A stretch of DNA of 64,000 nt, from assembly GCF_950023065.1 (NCBI RefSeq), contig NC_088679.1:69812001-69876000 (forward strand), written 5' to 3'. Below are positions 29,840 to 40,330 of this stretch, in pieces. The DNA comes from Planococcus citri (taxonomy: Eukaryota; Arthropoda; Insecta; Hemiptera; Pseudococcidae). Position 1 is the stretch's first letter. Each line of letters starts with the position of its first letter. The notes under the pieces are model-generated. The model was given only the letters and a program-made list of their open reading frames with translations, had not been told where the DNA came from and did no database searches. The position numbers and the translations under genes are program-made.

Positions 29840-31585
29840 TTACGATTGATTTAACCTCTGATTCGCTGCAATAAAATCAAAACAGATATAAGAATGAATT
29901 GGCAAATTTTTCATTGCACTCTTTCTTCATACACATGCATACTTAAGTCTCGTACTTGTACTTACCAAGATCAATAAGAGATTTTCTCGCTTTTGTAAGA
30001 GTCAGCCAAAACATATTTCCAACTTCCTGGTCTACTTGGCATTTGTCGGGATGATATTTAAAACTCACTTTCCTGTAAATTCAATTTAAAAAATATATCG
30101 TAAAACGTACTTATTATATGTAGAAATCACAAACTATTCAACTCAATTTTCGCAAAGAAACAAAAGCAAAAAATTCACAAAATATAAAAAAGAACGCGTT
30201 AGATCTATTTACCTGAAAGCTCTTTCGATATCGTTCAAAGAAGCATTTTTTTCAACGTTTAATATTTCGTAATATTTGTCTTCTTTTTTACCAGAATAGT
30301 TAGCTATCGAAATGATCACGTCAAATACGGTTTTCAATTCTTCGTGCTTAAGTTCATACACTCTTGTTTCAAGAGTCCGGTCAGAATCCTCCAACCAGAC
30401 AATGGTTTCCTCGCATTTCTTCAAAATGATGTTTTTATCGGATTCGTCGATTTTATTTTTCAATTCCGGATCTTCCACGATGCTCTTGACATCGACACAG
30501 TACGATTCTAAAGAATTCTTGGCGAGTAATGCAGCCTTCCGTTTTTTTTTCAAGACTCGACATTCTTCGGCATCTTTTATCATACGTTCTATTTCATCCT
30601 TACTGAGACGACCGCGATCATACGAGATGGTAATTTGTCGGGAGTTGCTTGTTGATTTTTCGACAGCGGTCACGTTTAAGATACCGTTAACATCGATTTC
30701 CAATGTGACATCGATTTCAGCAACGCCGGCAGGTGCAGGAGGGATACCGGAAAGAGTAAATTTACCAAGCAAATGATTATCTTTCGTAAAATCGTATTCG
30801 CCTTCATATACGTCGATACTTGCTTTGGTTTGATTATCATATGATGTGAAAAAAGGCTTTGTTAGTTTGGCAGGAATTAAAGTATTACGTTTAATTACTT
30901 TACACATCTTAAGATCAGGCCCATTTCTGTTTTTAACAGCAAGGCCTAAAGACAAGGGTGTAACGTCAAATAGCACCACGTCTCGCACCTCCTCCACGCC
31001 GTTCAGTATGGCTGCTAGCGCGGTAGCTCCGTATGCTACCGCTTCATCCGGATTGATGGATTTGTTCAATTCCTTTCCGTCGAAGATATCTCGCAACATT
31101 TTCTGTATTTTGGGATCACGAGACGAGCCTCCCACTAAAACAACATGATCAATTTGAGTTTTGTCGATTCGATTTCCAACATTTTGGATCGCGTTTTCGA
31201 CACATTCCATTATTTTTTGAAAGAAGTCAGCATTTAACTCTTCAAAACGAACGCGAGTAATCGAACTGTGAAAGTCGATACCATTTTTCAGAGAATCGAT
31301 GTCAATTCTGGCAATTGTAGCAGATGTTAAAATTCTTTTCGCTTTTTCACACTCGACTTTTAATCGACGGCGTGCTTTTTTGTCATTGAAGAGATCGTCA
31401 TGGTGATCACGTATGAATTCTTGAAGAAAGTGATAGAACAATCTGTCATCAAAATCTTCGCCACCCAAGTGAGTATCGCCGAAAGTTGAGATTACTTGGA
31501 AAACGCCGTTATCAATGGTCAAGATGGAGACATCGATAGTTCCGCCACCGAGATCGAAAATTAATACTTTTTGTTCGTTGGACAT
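29840..31585 (-). CDS. N-terminally truncated Hsp70 with C-terminal J domain
   Basis: Three coding exons: 30213-31585, 29966-30072 and 29840-29865, in phase, 501 aa if the ATG at 31585 is used. Exon 4 begins at its acceptor (TTTAG|ATG), so the protein starts [19 protein letters not shown]. No sequence resembling coding exons 1-3 lies between this exon and the inferred leader donor at 32140. About 187 N-terminal residues (phosphate-1 loop, Lys of DVKR, NEPTA) are therefore missing and ATP hydrolysis is unlikely. [11 protein letters not shown] is kept; GGSSRIPK reads GGSSRDPK. SBD-beta ([20 protein letters not shown]) and the lid are full length. The J domain starts near residue 437: YYEILNVEKNASLNDI, then FKYHPDK with HPD at 465-467, then LTLTKARKSLID. 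Introns fall at the same two places as in the first Hsp70-J gene, and exon 5 is 107 nt in both. It could be a co-chaperone-like protein that keeps substrate and J functions, or a decaying copy; the long open frame favours some constraint. Confidence 0.8.
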
Positions 31586-32140
31586 CTAAAGAAAATTGTC
31601 ACGAATTAGGTGAGCGAATATGGATACACACTTGAGCAGAAATTGTACATCTACCTGTAGATAGGTAATTCACAAAAATCAACACGGTTTGTTCTTACTA
31701 AAAATTTCGCGTACCTACCTACCGAATTTAATTTTAACTCAAAGTCTAATTTTTACTTCAATTACCTACTTCTTTACGTGTGAACGATAAAAGCTAGAGC
31801 TTCGAATTAGAACCCAAATTTATTGGAAGAGCATAAAATTCTAAAATATTTTAGTTTTTGAAACACCTAACTCCTAAGTAAATGCTCGCTGAAAATATCG
31901 AGTAATTTCAATGTAAAGTTGACGTACGTTCAAAATCCGAAAATAAAAACAAAAATCGTTATGGCATAAAATTTGAAAACACTCAAGTACACCAATCATA
32001 AAATTACGGTGGAATCTTCTTTCAAGTGACGTCATGATGCTGGTGCAGAAAAGGGACGGCGTTGCTCCATTTGTTTCTCGAAAAACTGATTTTGGTGTAA
32101 TACCTATCTTGTTGAAAAAATGAAAATAAAACATACTTAC
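31586..32140 (-). other. Inferred leader intron of the truncated Hsp70-J gene
   Basis: The minus strand shows AACGATTG|GTAAGTATG (donor at 32140), in a context matching the leader exon of the first Hsp70-J gene. The next good acceptor is TTTAG at 31586, directly before the ATG of exon 4. Loss of exons 1-3 by a deletion between introns would give this structure. Confidence 0.45.
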
Positions 32141-32211
32141 CAATCGTTTTTGCTGCCACGTAAACACTTTGAATACTTCAGCCAGAAATAAGTACCTATA
32201 CGATGTTGAAC

Positions 32212-33550
32212 AACAGCAGTTGAGTCCAACGGCCTACTCACGCTGGAGGAAGCCAACGAAGACATATTTCTTCAGGGACCCTCCTTTGCACTGGCACACT
32301 GTGTCAGCCAAGACCTCAGAATGTCCGCTGGGATAGCGAGGGACTTTGTCCGCCACTTTGGAGGCAGAGAGATGCTACTGACCCAACCACACAATGTGGG
32401 GGAAGTGGCAACTCTAAAGCGGAAAGTCGAAGGAACAGTGAGCCAGGGACATTATATAATATTCTGTGTCGTCACAAAAATCCATTACTACGACAAACCA
32501 ACATATAAGGACTTCTCCCTTGGCATCCAAAATCTTGCCAGGGAATGTACCAGAAGAAAAATAAAAAAACTCGCTATCCCACGGATTGGATGTGGGCTGG
32601 ACCAGCTTGACTGGGGCCAGGTACGGCCAATCATCGTAAGAGAGTTCAGGGAGATACCTATCAACATCAAGGTATGTAACTGGACCTCCCCTAACACCCG
32701 CTCTAAAACGAATTGATAGCACTTGTAAATAGATTATATAACAATGTAATAAAGTAAATATTCTCCCCAAATATATCTTATTTAATTTAATTTAATCTAT
32801 ATAGTACAATGTATGTATATTATTGTAGCACTACCCTAAGCTGAAGGATGGAAGAAACCTATGGTATGTGTCCATTCTCAGCATTCAAAATTACTCCAAC
32901 GTTATCCACTATGTAAGGTGGGACCGAGTGTTCCCACTTTCACACATAAGAAATAATATCCTTTTGGACAATCCTACTCTAGGAGATCTCTTTCTGAGGT
33001 AGTTAAGGGTACAGTGGTGCCCGGAGACCTCCTAGGCCTACCCCAAAATGGGAGACGGGTCGGGGGTCGCTCCAAATCCGCGGAAGGGGGGAATGGGCTA
33101 CATCCTAGGGTGACCACTCCCTCAACCCCGAAGTGGTGGGAGCGATTCTGGGATACTGCCTAGGAGCTCCGGGCCTTTGGCCTGGTGCTGGGGGGGTGGG
33201 TCAGCAGTCCCAACCAAAACTGGGGCCCCCCACTCACTGCGGCTCCAGGACCACTGGGTGGCCGAACCGTCCCCTCCCCCTCCTAGTTTTAAGCAAAATT
33301 GAAACACTCCTAATCTTGGCTTAGTTTAAGTTGTACATAGTTTTTATAGCTAAATTTTAGTATTAAGTTTGTAATTTAGTATTAGAATATACATCACCCT
33401 CCCCTTAAACTTAAGATTGTACTGGTATTATCTCTGCGGAAGGGGCGGGGCTTAGGCCCCGCCCCCTCACCGCAGGGATAAGTAATTATAAGATGTAAAT
33501 ATTATTCAAAATAAACCCTTTTTTTTAAAAAAAAAAAAAACAAAAAAAAA
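32212..33550 (+). mobile_element. Polyadenylated retro-insertion carrying a macro domain
   Basis: A 1339-bp insertion flanked by a perfect 13-bp duplication TACGATGTTGAAC (32199-32211 and 33551-33563). It ends in an A-rich tail (33525-33550) preceded by AATAAA at 33510-33515. These are hallmarks of LINE-machinery retrotransposition. It is much more GC-rich than its surroundings. The coding part is at its 5' end, followed by about 800 bp of non-coding DNA with GC-rich runs. Either it is the 5'-truncated 3' end of a non-LTR retrotransposon, or a retrocopy of a cellular mRNA. Confidence 0.88.
32215..32716 (+). pseudogene. OARD1/TARG1-like macro domain ORF, 5'-truncated
   Basis: The frame is open from the insertion junction to the TGA at 32714-32716. 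The first ATG is at 32321, but homology starts earlier (FALAHCVSQDLRM), so the ORF is cut at its 5' end. Hallmarks of OARD1-type macro domains are visible: HCVSQDLRMSAGIA, FGGREMLL, GEVATLKR, VVTK, KPTY and PRIGCGLDQLDW. The Lys and Asp known to be catalytic in human TARG1 (K84, D125) appear to be kept in VVTK and GCGLD. The family removes ADP-ribose from protein carboxylates. Whether this belonged to a retroelement polyprotein or a host gene cannot be decided here. No promoter is visible, so it is probably not expressed by itself. Confidence 0.75.
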
Positions 33551-33563
33551 TACGATGTTGAAC

Positions 33564-34297
33564 CAAATTAGAATTCGTATCAACTATCAATCACGAATTA
33601 AATAACAAAAATACACACGATTCGCAGAAAAGGCTTATCATTTGTGTTCATGGTCGCTGAATGCTGACTCGCAACGGAACAGTAATCGATTTGACCGGAT
33701 TAGTGATTTTTTTCAAAAAAAAGAGGACCCTTAGGTAACTGCCCAATCTCAAAACTTGGGGTTTCACAAGAGAGTCCGAAGATCTCAAAATTTCGATTTA
33801 TAGTCAATTCCACCAATAAAGGAATAAAAATGTGTAAAAATAATTTTTAGAAATTACACAACACTCGAAGAGAAATGCCGAACCACTTGTGAAATAATCG
33901 CGAGTTGATAAGAATATGTGATTTTAAAATTAGGTATGTACTTATCAATTAGTCCGGACGTTATAGCATCAACTATCAAGTCATCTCATTGCATCTAACA
34001 ACACATCAATACTCTTCGAAGCACATACGCCTACTGTGGATTTTCAATTTAAGTTACTAATAGCTAGAGATAGAGCAATTCTGTAAAAAATGTGTGCTGT
34101 CAGCTGTTTAGATGTCTGGATAGTGAGCTCCTATTCCAAGAAAATTTATGTAACTACTTACATATACCTACATACACGAACAGTCCATTATCTATTGTCT
34201 ATCAAATTCAGAATTGTCTGATATTATTCACTGTCATCACTTTTCAATCGTGTTTTTTTTTCCTCATCATTAGAATTTATAAGACATGTCATTATTA
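33564..34297. other. Upstream DNA of the truncated Hsp70-J gene
   Basis: It continues the sequence interrupted by the retro-insertion and resembles about 9905-10500 and 13550-13870 upstream of the first Hsp70-J gene. Shared strings include CTGCCCAATCTCAAA. No gene. Confidence 0.45.
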
Positions 34298-34299
34298 TA

Positions 34300-35248
34300 C
34301 AGGGTGTTAAATAAATCGTGGGCAATAATTTCACAATAGATGCAACTCGAGTAGACGAACAAAAAACGTTATTATGATAAGTTGCCTATCTTGTAAAATG
34401 AAGGCGCTACGTGCTCAGCAAAACTAGAAATTTACTAATTTTGGAAAATTCATCAAAAATAAGAAAACGTTTGAATCATTTAAGTAATGCCCCTAACCCA
34501 TAGTACTCGAGTGGACGAACAAAAACAGTTATTATGACCAATTGCCTATCTTCAAAATTAAAGGGGCAAACCTGATTCAAATTTTCCAAATTTTGAGTGC
34601 CCCAAATTTGAATTTTGAAATTGTGCTGGCCCCTTCAATTTTGAAGATAGGCAATTGGTCATAATAACTTTTTTTGTTCGCCCACTCGAGTACTATGGGT
34701 TAGAGACATCATTTGAATGATTCAAACATCTTCTTATTTTTGATGAATTTTTCAAAATTGGTAAACTTTAGTCCTAAATTGGGATAATTTCATCAATTTG
34801 CAGACAGTAAAAAAATGTTTGTATTATTTAAATGATGCCCCTAACCCATAGTACATGAGTGGATGAACAAAACAAGTTATTATGACCAATTGCCTATCTT
34901 CGAAATTGAAGGGTCCAGCACACTTTCAAAATTCAAATTTGGGGCACTCAAAATTTGGAAATTTTGAATCAGGTTTGCCCCTTCAATTTTGAAGATAGGC
35001 AATTGGTCATAATAACGTTTTTTGTTCGCCCACTCGAGTACTATGGGTTAGGGGCATCACTTAAATGATTCAAACGTTTTCTTATTTTTTATGAATTTTT
35101 CAAAATTCGTAAATTTTCAGTTTTGTGAAGGACGTAGCGCCTTCATTTTACAAGATAGGCAGCGTATCATACTTAATAACGTTTTTTGTTCGTCTACTCG
35201 AGTTGCATCTATTGTGAAATTATTGCCCACAATTCATTTAACACCCTG
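34300..35248. mobile_element. Foldback element with TA duplication (Tc1/mariner-type ends)
   Basis: Inverted ends CAGGGTGTTAAAT...ATTTAACACCCTG, flanked by TA at 34298-34299 and 35249-35250. The arms include GTTATTATGA and TGCCTATCTT, and the core is several inverted and direct copies of a unit with ATAGGCAATTGGTCATAATA. No transposase. A related copy without clear ends lies at about 36560-37075. Confidence 0.75.
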
Positions 35249-35250
35249 TA

Positions 35251-38051
35251 TTTATTTTACAAGTTTAATTAGAGGTTCAAAAGTCTGTAAAAGTGAGTTT
35301 GATGAATTCCTCATATAAAGGAACCTTTACAATCCGTCGTCGGCAGGTCGGCACCGATCGAGTTGAAATTTGGTTCACTGAAAGAAAATGTTACCTAGAA
35401 CGCCCAGACCTCAAAACCAAAATTTTCTACAAAAAGAGCAGACATAGGTAGAAATGAACTTTCCGAGCCGAATCGATTAGCACCATTTTTTCAGTCAATC
35501 TGGAGCCTTCAGCAAAAGTTTGCCGCATGCATGATGCAACAAAAACGAGCGTGGAAAAAGTGCAATTTTATAATTCAGAATTTCAAGTGCAATTTAAAGT
35601 GCATTAATTTTCATAGGCGTAACTGCTGCAGGTTGTTCCGCGAGTATGCATGCCTGGGCACGACCTACTGCTTGGTTTTTCTAAAGTAGTTAGTCCTTTT
35701 ATTTAAAAATGAAAAAATCTAAAAAGTGGATAAATTACTGACTTTTTGGGAATTTTTTAAAAAACAAAAATTAATATCATTGGTTAAATTAAAATGCTAT
35801 CCATGAAAAACGGATTTTTGTAGGACTGTAGGTACCTACTAGGTAGTTGAGAAGTCTCAAATTTCAAAAAATTCCAAAATCGTCAATTTCTGCAACAAAG
35901 TGCTCAACATTTGGCATCCCTTTCCCCTAAAGTCGATTCCCCGAATGAATTGGTACCATTTTTGGCAAAGTTTCAAGCAATTTTTTTTTGCAAAAATTGA
36001 CGATTCTAGAATTTTTCACAATTTGAGATTTTGTTGAAAGCTCCAGATCGACTGAAAAATGGTGGAAATCAATTCGGGGAATTTGCCTTTAAAAGGTAGA
36101 CGAAGTTTTGAGTAACTCGTTTGCAAAAATTGACGATGTTGTTTTTTTTTCAATTTGTGATTTTTCAACTTGTAAAAAAATACACTTTTCAAAACTGTCA
36201 CCTTGGATTTGAAATTCGCCGGCACTTATCCACTCAGGATGTCGAACTTATGATAAGGTTAAATTTTCAGCTACCGAAGTTGATTGCATCACTTTCTAGA
36301 ACAATTTGAAATTATTGGAGAAAAGTCAAATTTCGCAGGAGGCTCCAATCTGATCAGTTGAAAAATGGCAACAATCGATTCGGTATAGATTGACTTCAGC
36401 ATACATATAAACCGAGTTTCAGGTTTTCATCTCTGTTGCATTGTTTGCTCGTTTTGTCGAAAATTAATATCTGCAATCTACGCCAATGGGACATTTCCAT
36501 CATTTTCAAAAATTCTCCGAAAATCTAAAAGTCAACTTCATCGGCAGCTGAAAATTTGGTTCTCAGAGGGGCATCAATAAAATGATTCAAACATCTTATT
36601 TTAAAAGAATTTTTCAAAATAGGTAAATTTTAGTTCAAAAATGGGGTAATTTCTTCAATTTGCAGACAGTAAGAAAATGTTTGTATTATTCAAATCGTGC
36701 CCCTAACCCAAAGTACTTGAGTGGATGAACAAAAAATGTTATCATGACCAATTGCCTATCTTAAAAATTGAAGGGGCAAGCACAATTTCAAAATTCAAAT
36801 TTGGGGCATTCAAAATTTGGAAGTTTTGAATCAGGTTTACCCCTTCAATTTTGAAGATAGGCAATTGGTCATAATAACATGTTTTGTTCGTCCACTCGAA
36901 TATTATGGGTTAGGGGCATCATTTGAATGATTCAAACATTTTCTTATTTTTGATGAATTTTTCAAAATAGGTAAATTTCCGGTTTTGCGGAGCACGTAGC
37001 ACATTCATTTTACAAGATAGGCAACTTATCATAATAACGTTTTTTGTTCGTCTCCTCGAGTACTATCTACATTTGAATTTAACCAGACGACTCCGGATTC
37101 ATCCTGTATGTACCATTGGTATTCGGCAAACATTGGTCGCACTATCTGTCTTGAACATCAATATCGTCACCTAGATATTTGCAGCTATCATTTTCAAAAA
37201 AGAAAAGCAAAATCAACTTCCAGTGCACTTTTTCGTCAATGGATTGTACTCTAAAGAGCACGGTAAAAATGACAAAAATAAAATGTAATACCCTTTGATT
37301 TCTTCGTGTTCATGTTATTTTTAGGCTGCAGACATTTTGAAAATTCGAAACCCGGCAAAACCTCCAAATTTTCGATTGAACAGTTGAAATTTGTGTTTTG
37401 TGCTATCCTACTCGTAGTATGCAAAAAAAAAAAAAAAAAAAAATGAAAAAATCAGTCAGCAGTCACTAATGCATAGTGACTGGGAGGTTTTCATCTCGGT
37501 CTCTTTGCAACATAGATACGCGGTACCTACATTTGAGAAAAAAAGAATTCAAATAATTTCTCTTTTACGGAAATTTACAAGTCTGTCAGCTTGCCAAGTT
37601 ATTCCACAAAACACTGCACAGCTGATATCCCGAATTTACGTAAGGTACATAGGTACCTAATACCTATACCTAACTACCTATAATAATGTATATTATTTTC
37701 ATTTCTATACCTATCATTATCAATGTATGTATGTACTATAGGCAACTGCACACGCAAAAATTAGGCATACCTATACTTGGAGAAATATCAAAACATGGAT
37801 TGAGTAAAAGAATATAAAATGATATATTTTTTGTTCATAATGAATTTCGTGATGACTCTTAGTCTTATCAAAAAGCTTTAACTAAAAAAAAAGAAAATAT
37901 TAAACTAATCCGTAATTGTACATTAATATGATGATTTTTAAAATCTAGTTGACAAACCTAAAAAAATGAAATCAAGATAAACATTTGTCATAATTGAACT
38001 AAGTACTTATCGAAATATGATACGCAAAAATTAAAATCCAACGTCTGCCTT
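35251..38051. other. Gene-free DNA with dispersed repeat and partial foldback copy
   Basis: No gene. 35840-36540 is a copy of the repeat found 3' of other lidless genes. 36560-37075 repeats the core of the 34.3-35.2 kb element. 37560-38050 matches the 3' flank of lidless copies. Mono-A runs near 37424. Confidence 0.5.
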
Positions 38052-38600
38052 TCACAGCATCATGGTCTCCAGGCATCTTTCAGCGTCTTGAACCATATAG
38101 TCAATTGCCTCCTGAGTAAGATGACCGTCATCCCGCCTAATGCTAATTTGATTGAAATTACCGGTTGATCTTTCGACAGCGGTTACGTTTAAAATACCGT
38201 CGGAATCGATTTCAAAAGTCACATCGACTTGCACTTCACCAGCAGGTGCGCAAGGGATACCCTCAAGTATGAATTCGCCAAGTAAATGGTTATACATCGT
38301 TTCAGGATACTCGCCTTCGTAAACTGGGAAACGTATTTCAGTTTGATAATCGTCTAGCGCGTAGAAAACATCCGTTATTCTGGCTGGGATGGGTGTATTA
38401 CGTTTAATGACCACACTCATGTGATCAAAGTATCTTCCAGAACCAATACCTAATGACAATGGCGTAACGTCTATCAACACTAAATCCCGCACGATATTCG
38501 ATTTGTCGCCGTTAAGTATGGCAGCTTGAACGGCGGCACCGTAGGCTACAGCTTCATCCGGATTGACAGCTTTGTTCAACGTCTTTCCCCCGAATAAACC
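38052..38600 (-). pseudogene. Hsp70: 3' part of a lidless Hsp70 gene split by a transposon
   Basis: An open frame without lesions from [16 protein letters not shown] to DAERCLETMML and stop at 38052. It carries the end of the nucleotide-binding domain, the linker (DVTPLSLGI) and SBD-beta. The 5' part is at 47141-48477. Counting one copy of the duplicated target, the two halves of exon 4 add up to 1038 nt, an in-frame length equal to exon 4 of the gene at 50987-52869. The gene was therefore intact until the insertion. No lid, like its relatives. RRDDGHLTQ replaces the usual GRLTQ. Confidence 0.88.
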
Positions 38601-38767
38601 ACGAGCGTCTGTTTTGTTATGTATAGCAGGCTGGGGCGGAATTTTTTTTTCTGGACTTAGTCGTTTTTTTCGGTTTTCGTCGTCGTCGTGTTATCAGCAC
38701 GGTGTGTCTGTGTACTGTTCGTTATGCCGGTCTCATTAGATCGTTTTATTTTAGAATTCAGATTAGA

Positions 38768-39256
38768 ATGTCACCATCAACACATAAATTAGTAAGTCGT
38801 ATTTATTTGTTTTATTCGTTAATTATGTACATGTTGAATTGATTGTAACGTATTCACTTTTCTTATGTAGGCGTGTTCCTGGTCAGATTGTAGTAGCTCA
38901 TTTACACGTAAAGATTCCTTACTTCGTCATATCAAAACAGTTCACAAAAATGAACGTGATTATGTAAGTTTTTTCAGTGTTTGTTATTGGTATAATATCA
39001 ATATATCATCATTACCTACTTCCATATTTTTTTTTACTCATTAGGTGTGTGACCGACCAAAATGTGGACGCTCCTTTACCACTCGCTATCACCTCCGCCG
39101 GCATATCCTTTGTACACACTAGAAAGAACGTAATTTTGTGAGTATCATTTTTTCTTACATATCAGATCGTAGTATGTGTATTTATTTTTTGAATATTTGC
39201 TAATTGTTCTCTACTTTCATAGACTTGCAATCAATGTAGCAAAGCTTTTGGGCAGT
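38768..39256 (+). pseudogene. C2H2 zinc-finger gene fragment inside the transposon
   Basis: Exons 38768-38791 (ATG, MSPSTHKL), 38871-38963, 39045 to about 39140, and 39223 onward have consensus GT-AG borders (GTAAGT, GTAAGT, GTGAGT). Exon 2 encodes CSWSDCSSSFTRKDSLLRH then VH; exon 3 encodes CDRPKCGRSFTTRYHLRRH then TH. Both are C-X4-C-X12-H-X4-H fingers. After finger 2 the frame has TAG at 39120-39122, within what looks like the inter-finger linker (KERNF follows). Exon 4 begins a third finger (CNQCSKAF) that is cut by the nested element. As it stands, a 64-residue two-finger peptide could be made. Either a captured host gene fragment or a decayed transposon-encoded protein. Confidence 0.7.
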
Positions 39257-39548
39257 GGGACATTTGACCCCTGTGCATTTGACCCATGCGACATTTGACC
39301 CACGATTTCAGCAATCCGCCATTTTTGAAAAACGACATTTGACCCATGCGACATTTGACCCATGTTTTTATCCATGTTTACAAAATACCAATGAGACATT
39401 TCACCCATGCGACATTAGACCCACAGTAAAATATAAAAATAAATCGACATTTCACCCATAGGACATTTGACCCACAGAAATGTAAAATAGAGACATTTGA
39501 CCCATGGGACATTTCGCCCACAATTTGAAACGAAGTAGGACATTTGAC

Positions 39549-40194
39549 CAGGGATGGAAGAGCCGGGAGCGAGCCGGAGCCAGAGTCTGAAAGAGCCGGA
39601 TTTTTTGAGGAGCTAGAGCCAGAGCCAAGAGCCAAATAAATGAAAGTGCAGAAAAACATCACGAGCTCTCTTGCAAAAGAGCTCCTTATTTTACTCAAGA
39701 GAGCCATCATCATAAGGAGTCTTTAACCTGGAAAGAGCCAGAGCCGAGTGGGAGCCCACAAAATTTTTCAGGCTCTTTGGCTCCCTAAAAGTAGAGAAAA
39801 AAGTTGAAAAATGCGCACAATTTTATCAAAAATTCAACTTTTAACTCACATTTGTGAAGAAAATGAAGAATTTCTAAGTTTTTTTCCTCATTGAGAAATG
39901 AAATGAAAATAAATGCAGTGTATTTTCATTTTTTTCATCGTTTTTCACGAATTTTGAACTCTAATTTAAAGAGCCAAGAGCCAGAGCCAGAGCTGGAGTG
40001 GGAGCCGAGAAATTGGAAGAGGGAGTCGAGAGTCAAAGAGCGGAGTCGGAAAGAATTGAGGAGCGAGCAAGGAGCCAAAGAGCTCATGTAAAGAAAAAGT
40101 GCCAAGAGCCAAGAGCGAGCCAGAGCTGAAACTTGCGGGGAGCTGAGCCAGAGCCAAGAGCGGGAGCCCTGAATTCAAGGCTCTTCCATCCCTG
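39549..40194. mobile_element. hAT-type MITE rich in AGAGCC
   Basis: Inverted ends CAGGGATGGAAGAGCC...GGCTCTTCCATCCCTG with a perfect 8-bp duplication CATTTGAC (39541-39548, 40195-40202). The subterminal regions are repeats of GAGCCAGAGCC and its variants, which could be transposase-binding sites. The target is a satellite unit of the surrounding arm. Non-coding. Confidence 0.9.
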
Positions 40195-40330
40195 CATTTG
40201 ACCCATGCGACATTAGACCCACAATAAAATATAAAAATAAAATGACATTTGACCCATGCGACATTTGACCCACGGTATAATGTCAGTGTTGCAACCAATA
40301 TGCCATGGAGAAAATTCTTTTTGAAATATT

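Noticed and set aside
30312..31148. Plus-strand ORFs of 154 and 100 codons
   Set aside because: They are antisense shadows of exon 4 of the truncated Hsp70-J gene and have no domain features.
33060..33320. GC-rich ORFs in the retro-insertion tail as genes
   Set aside because: They lie in the non-coding 3' part after the macro domain stop, are short, and overlap on both strands because of G/C runs.
39258..39548. CRISPR-like regular repeats
   Set aside because: The units are directly adjacent variants with no unique spacers, are mirrored in an inverted arm, and lie in eukaryotic DNA.
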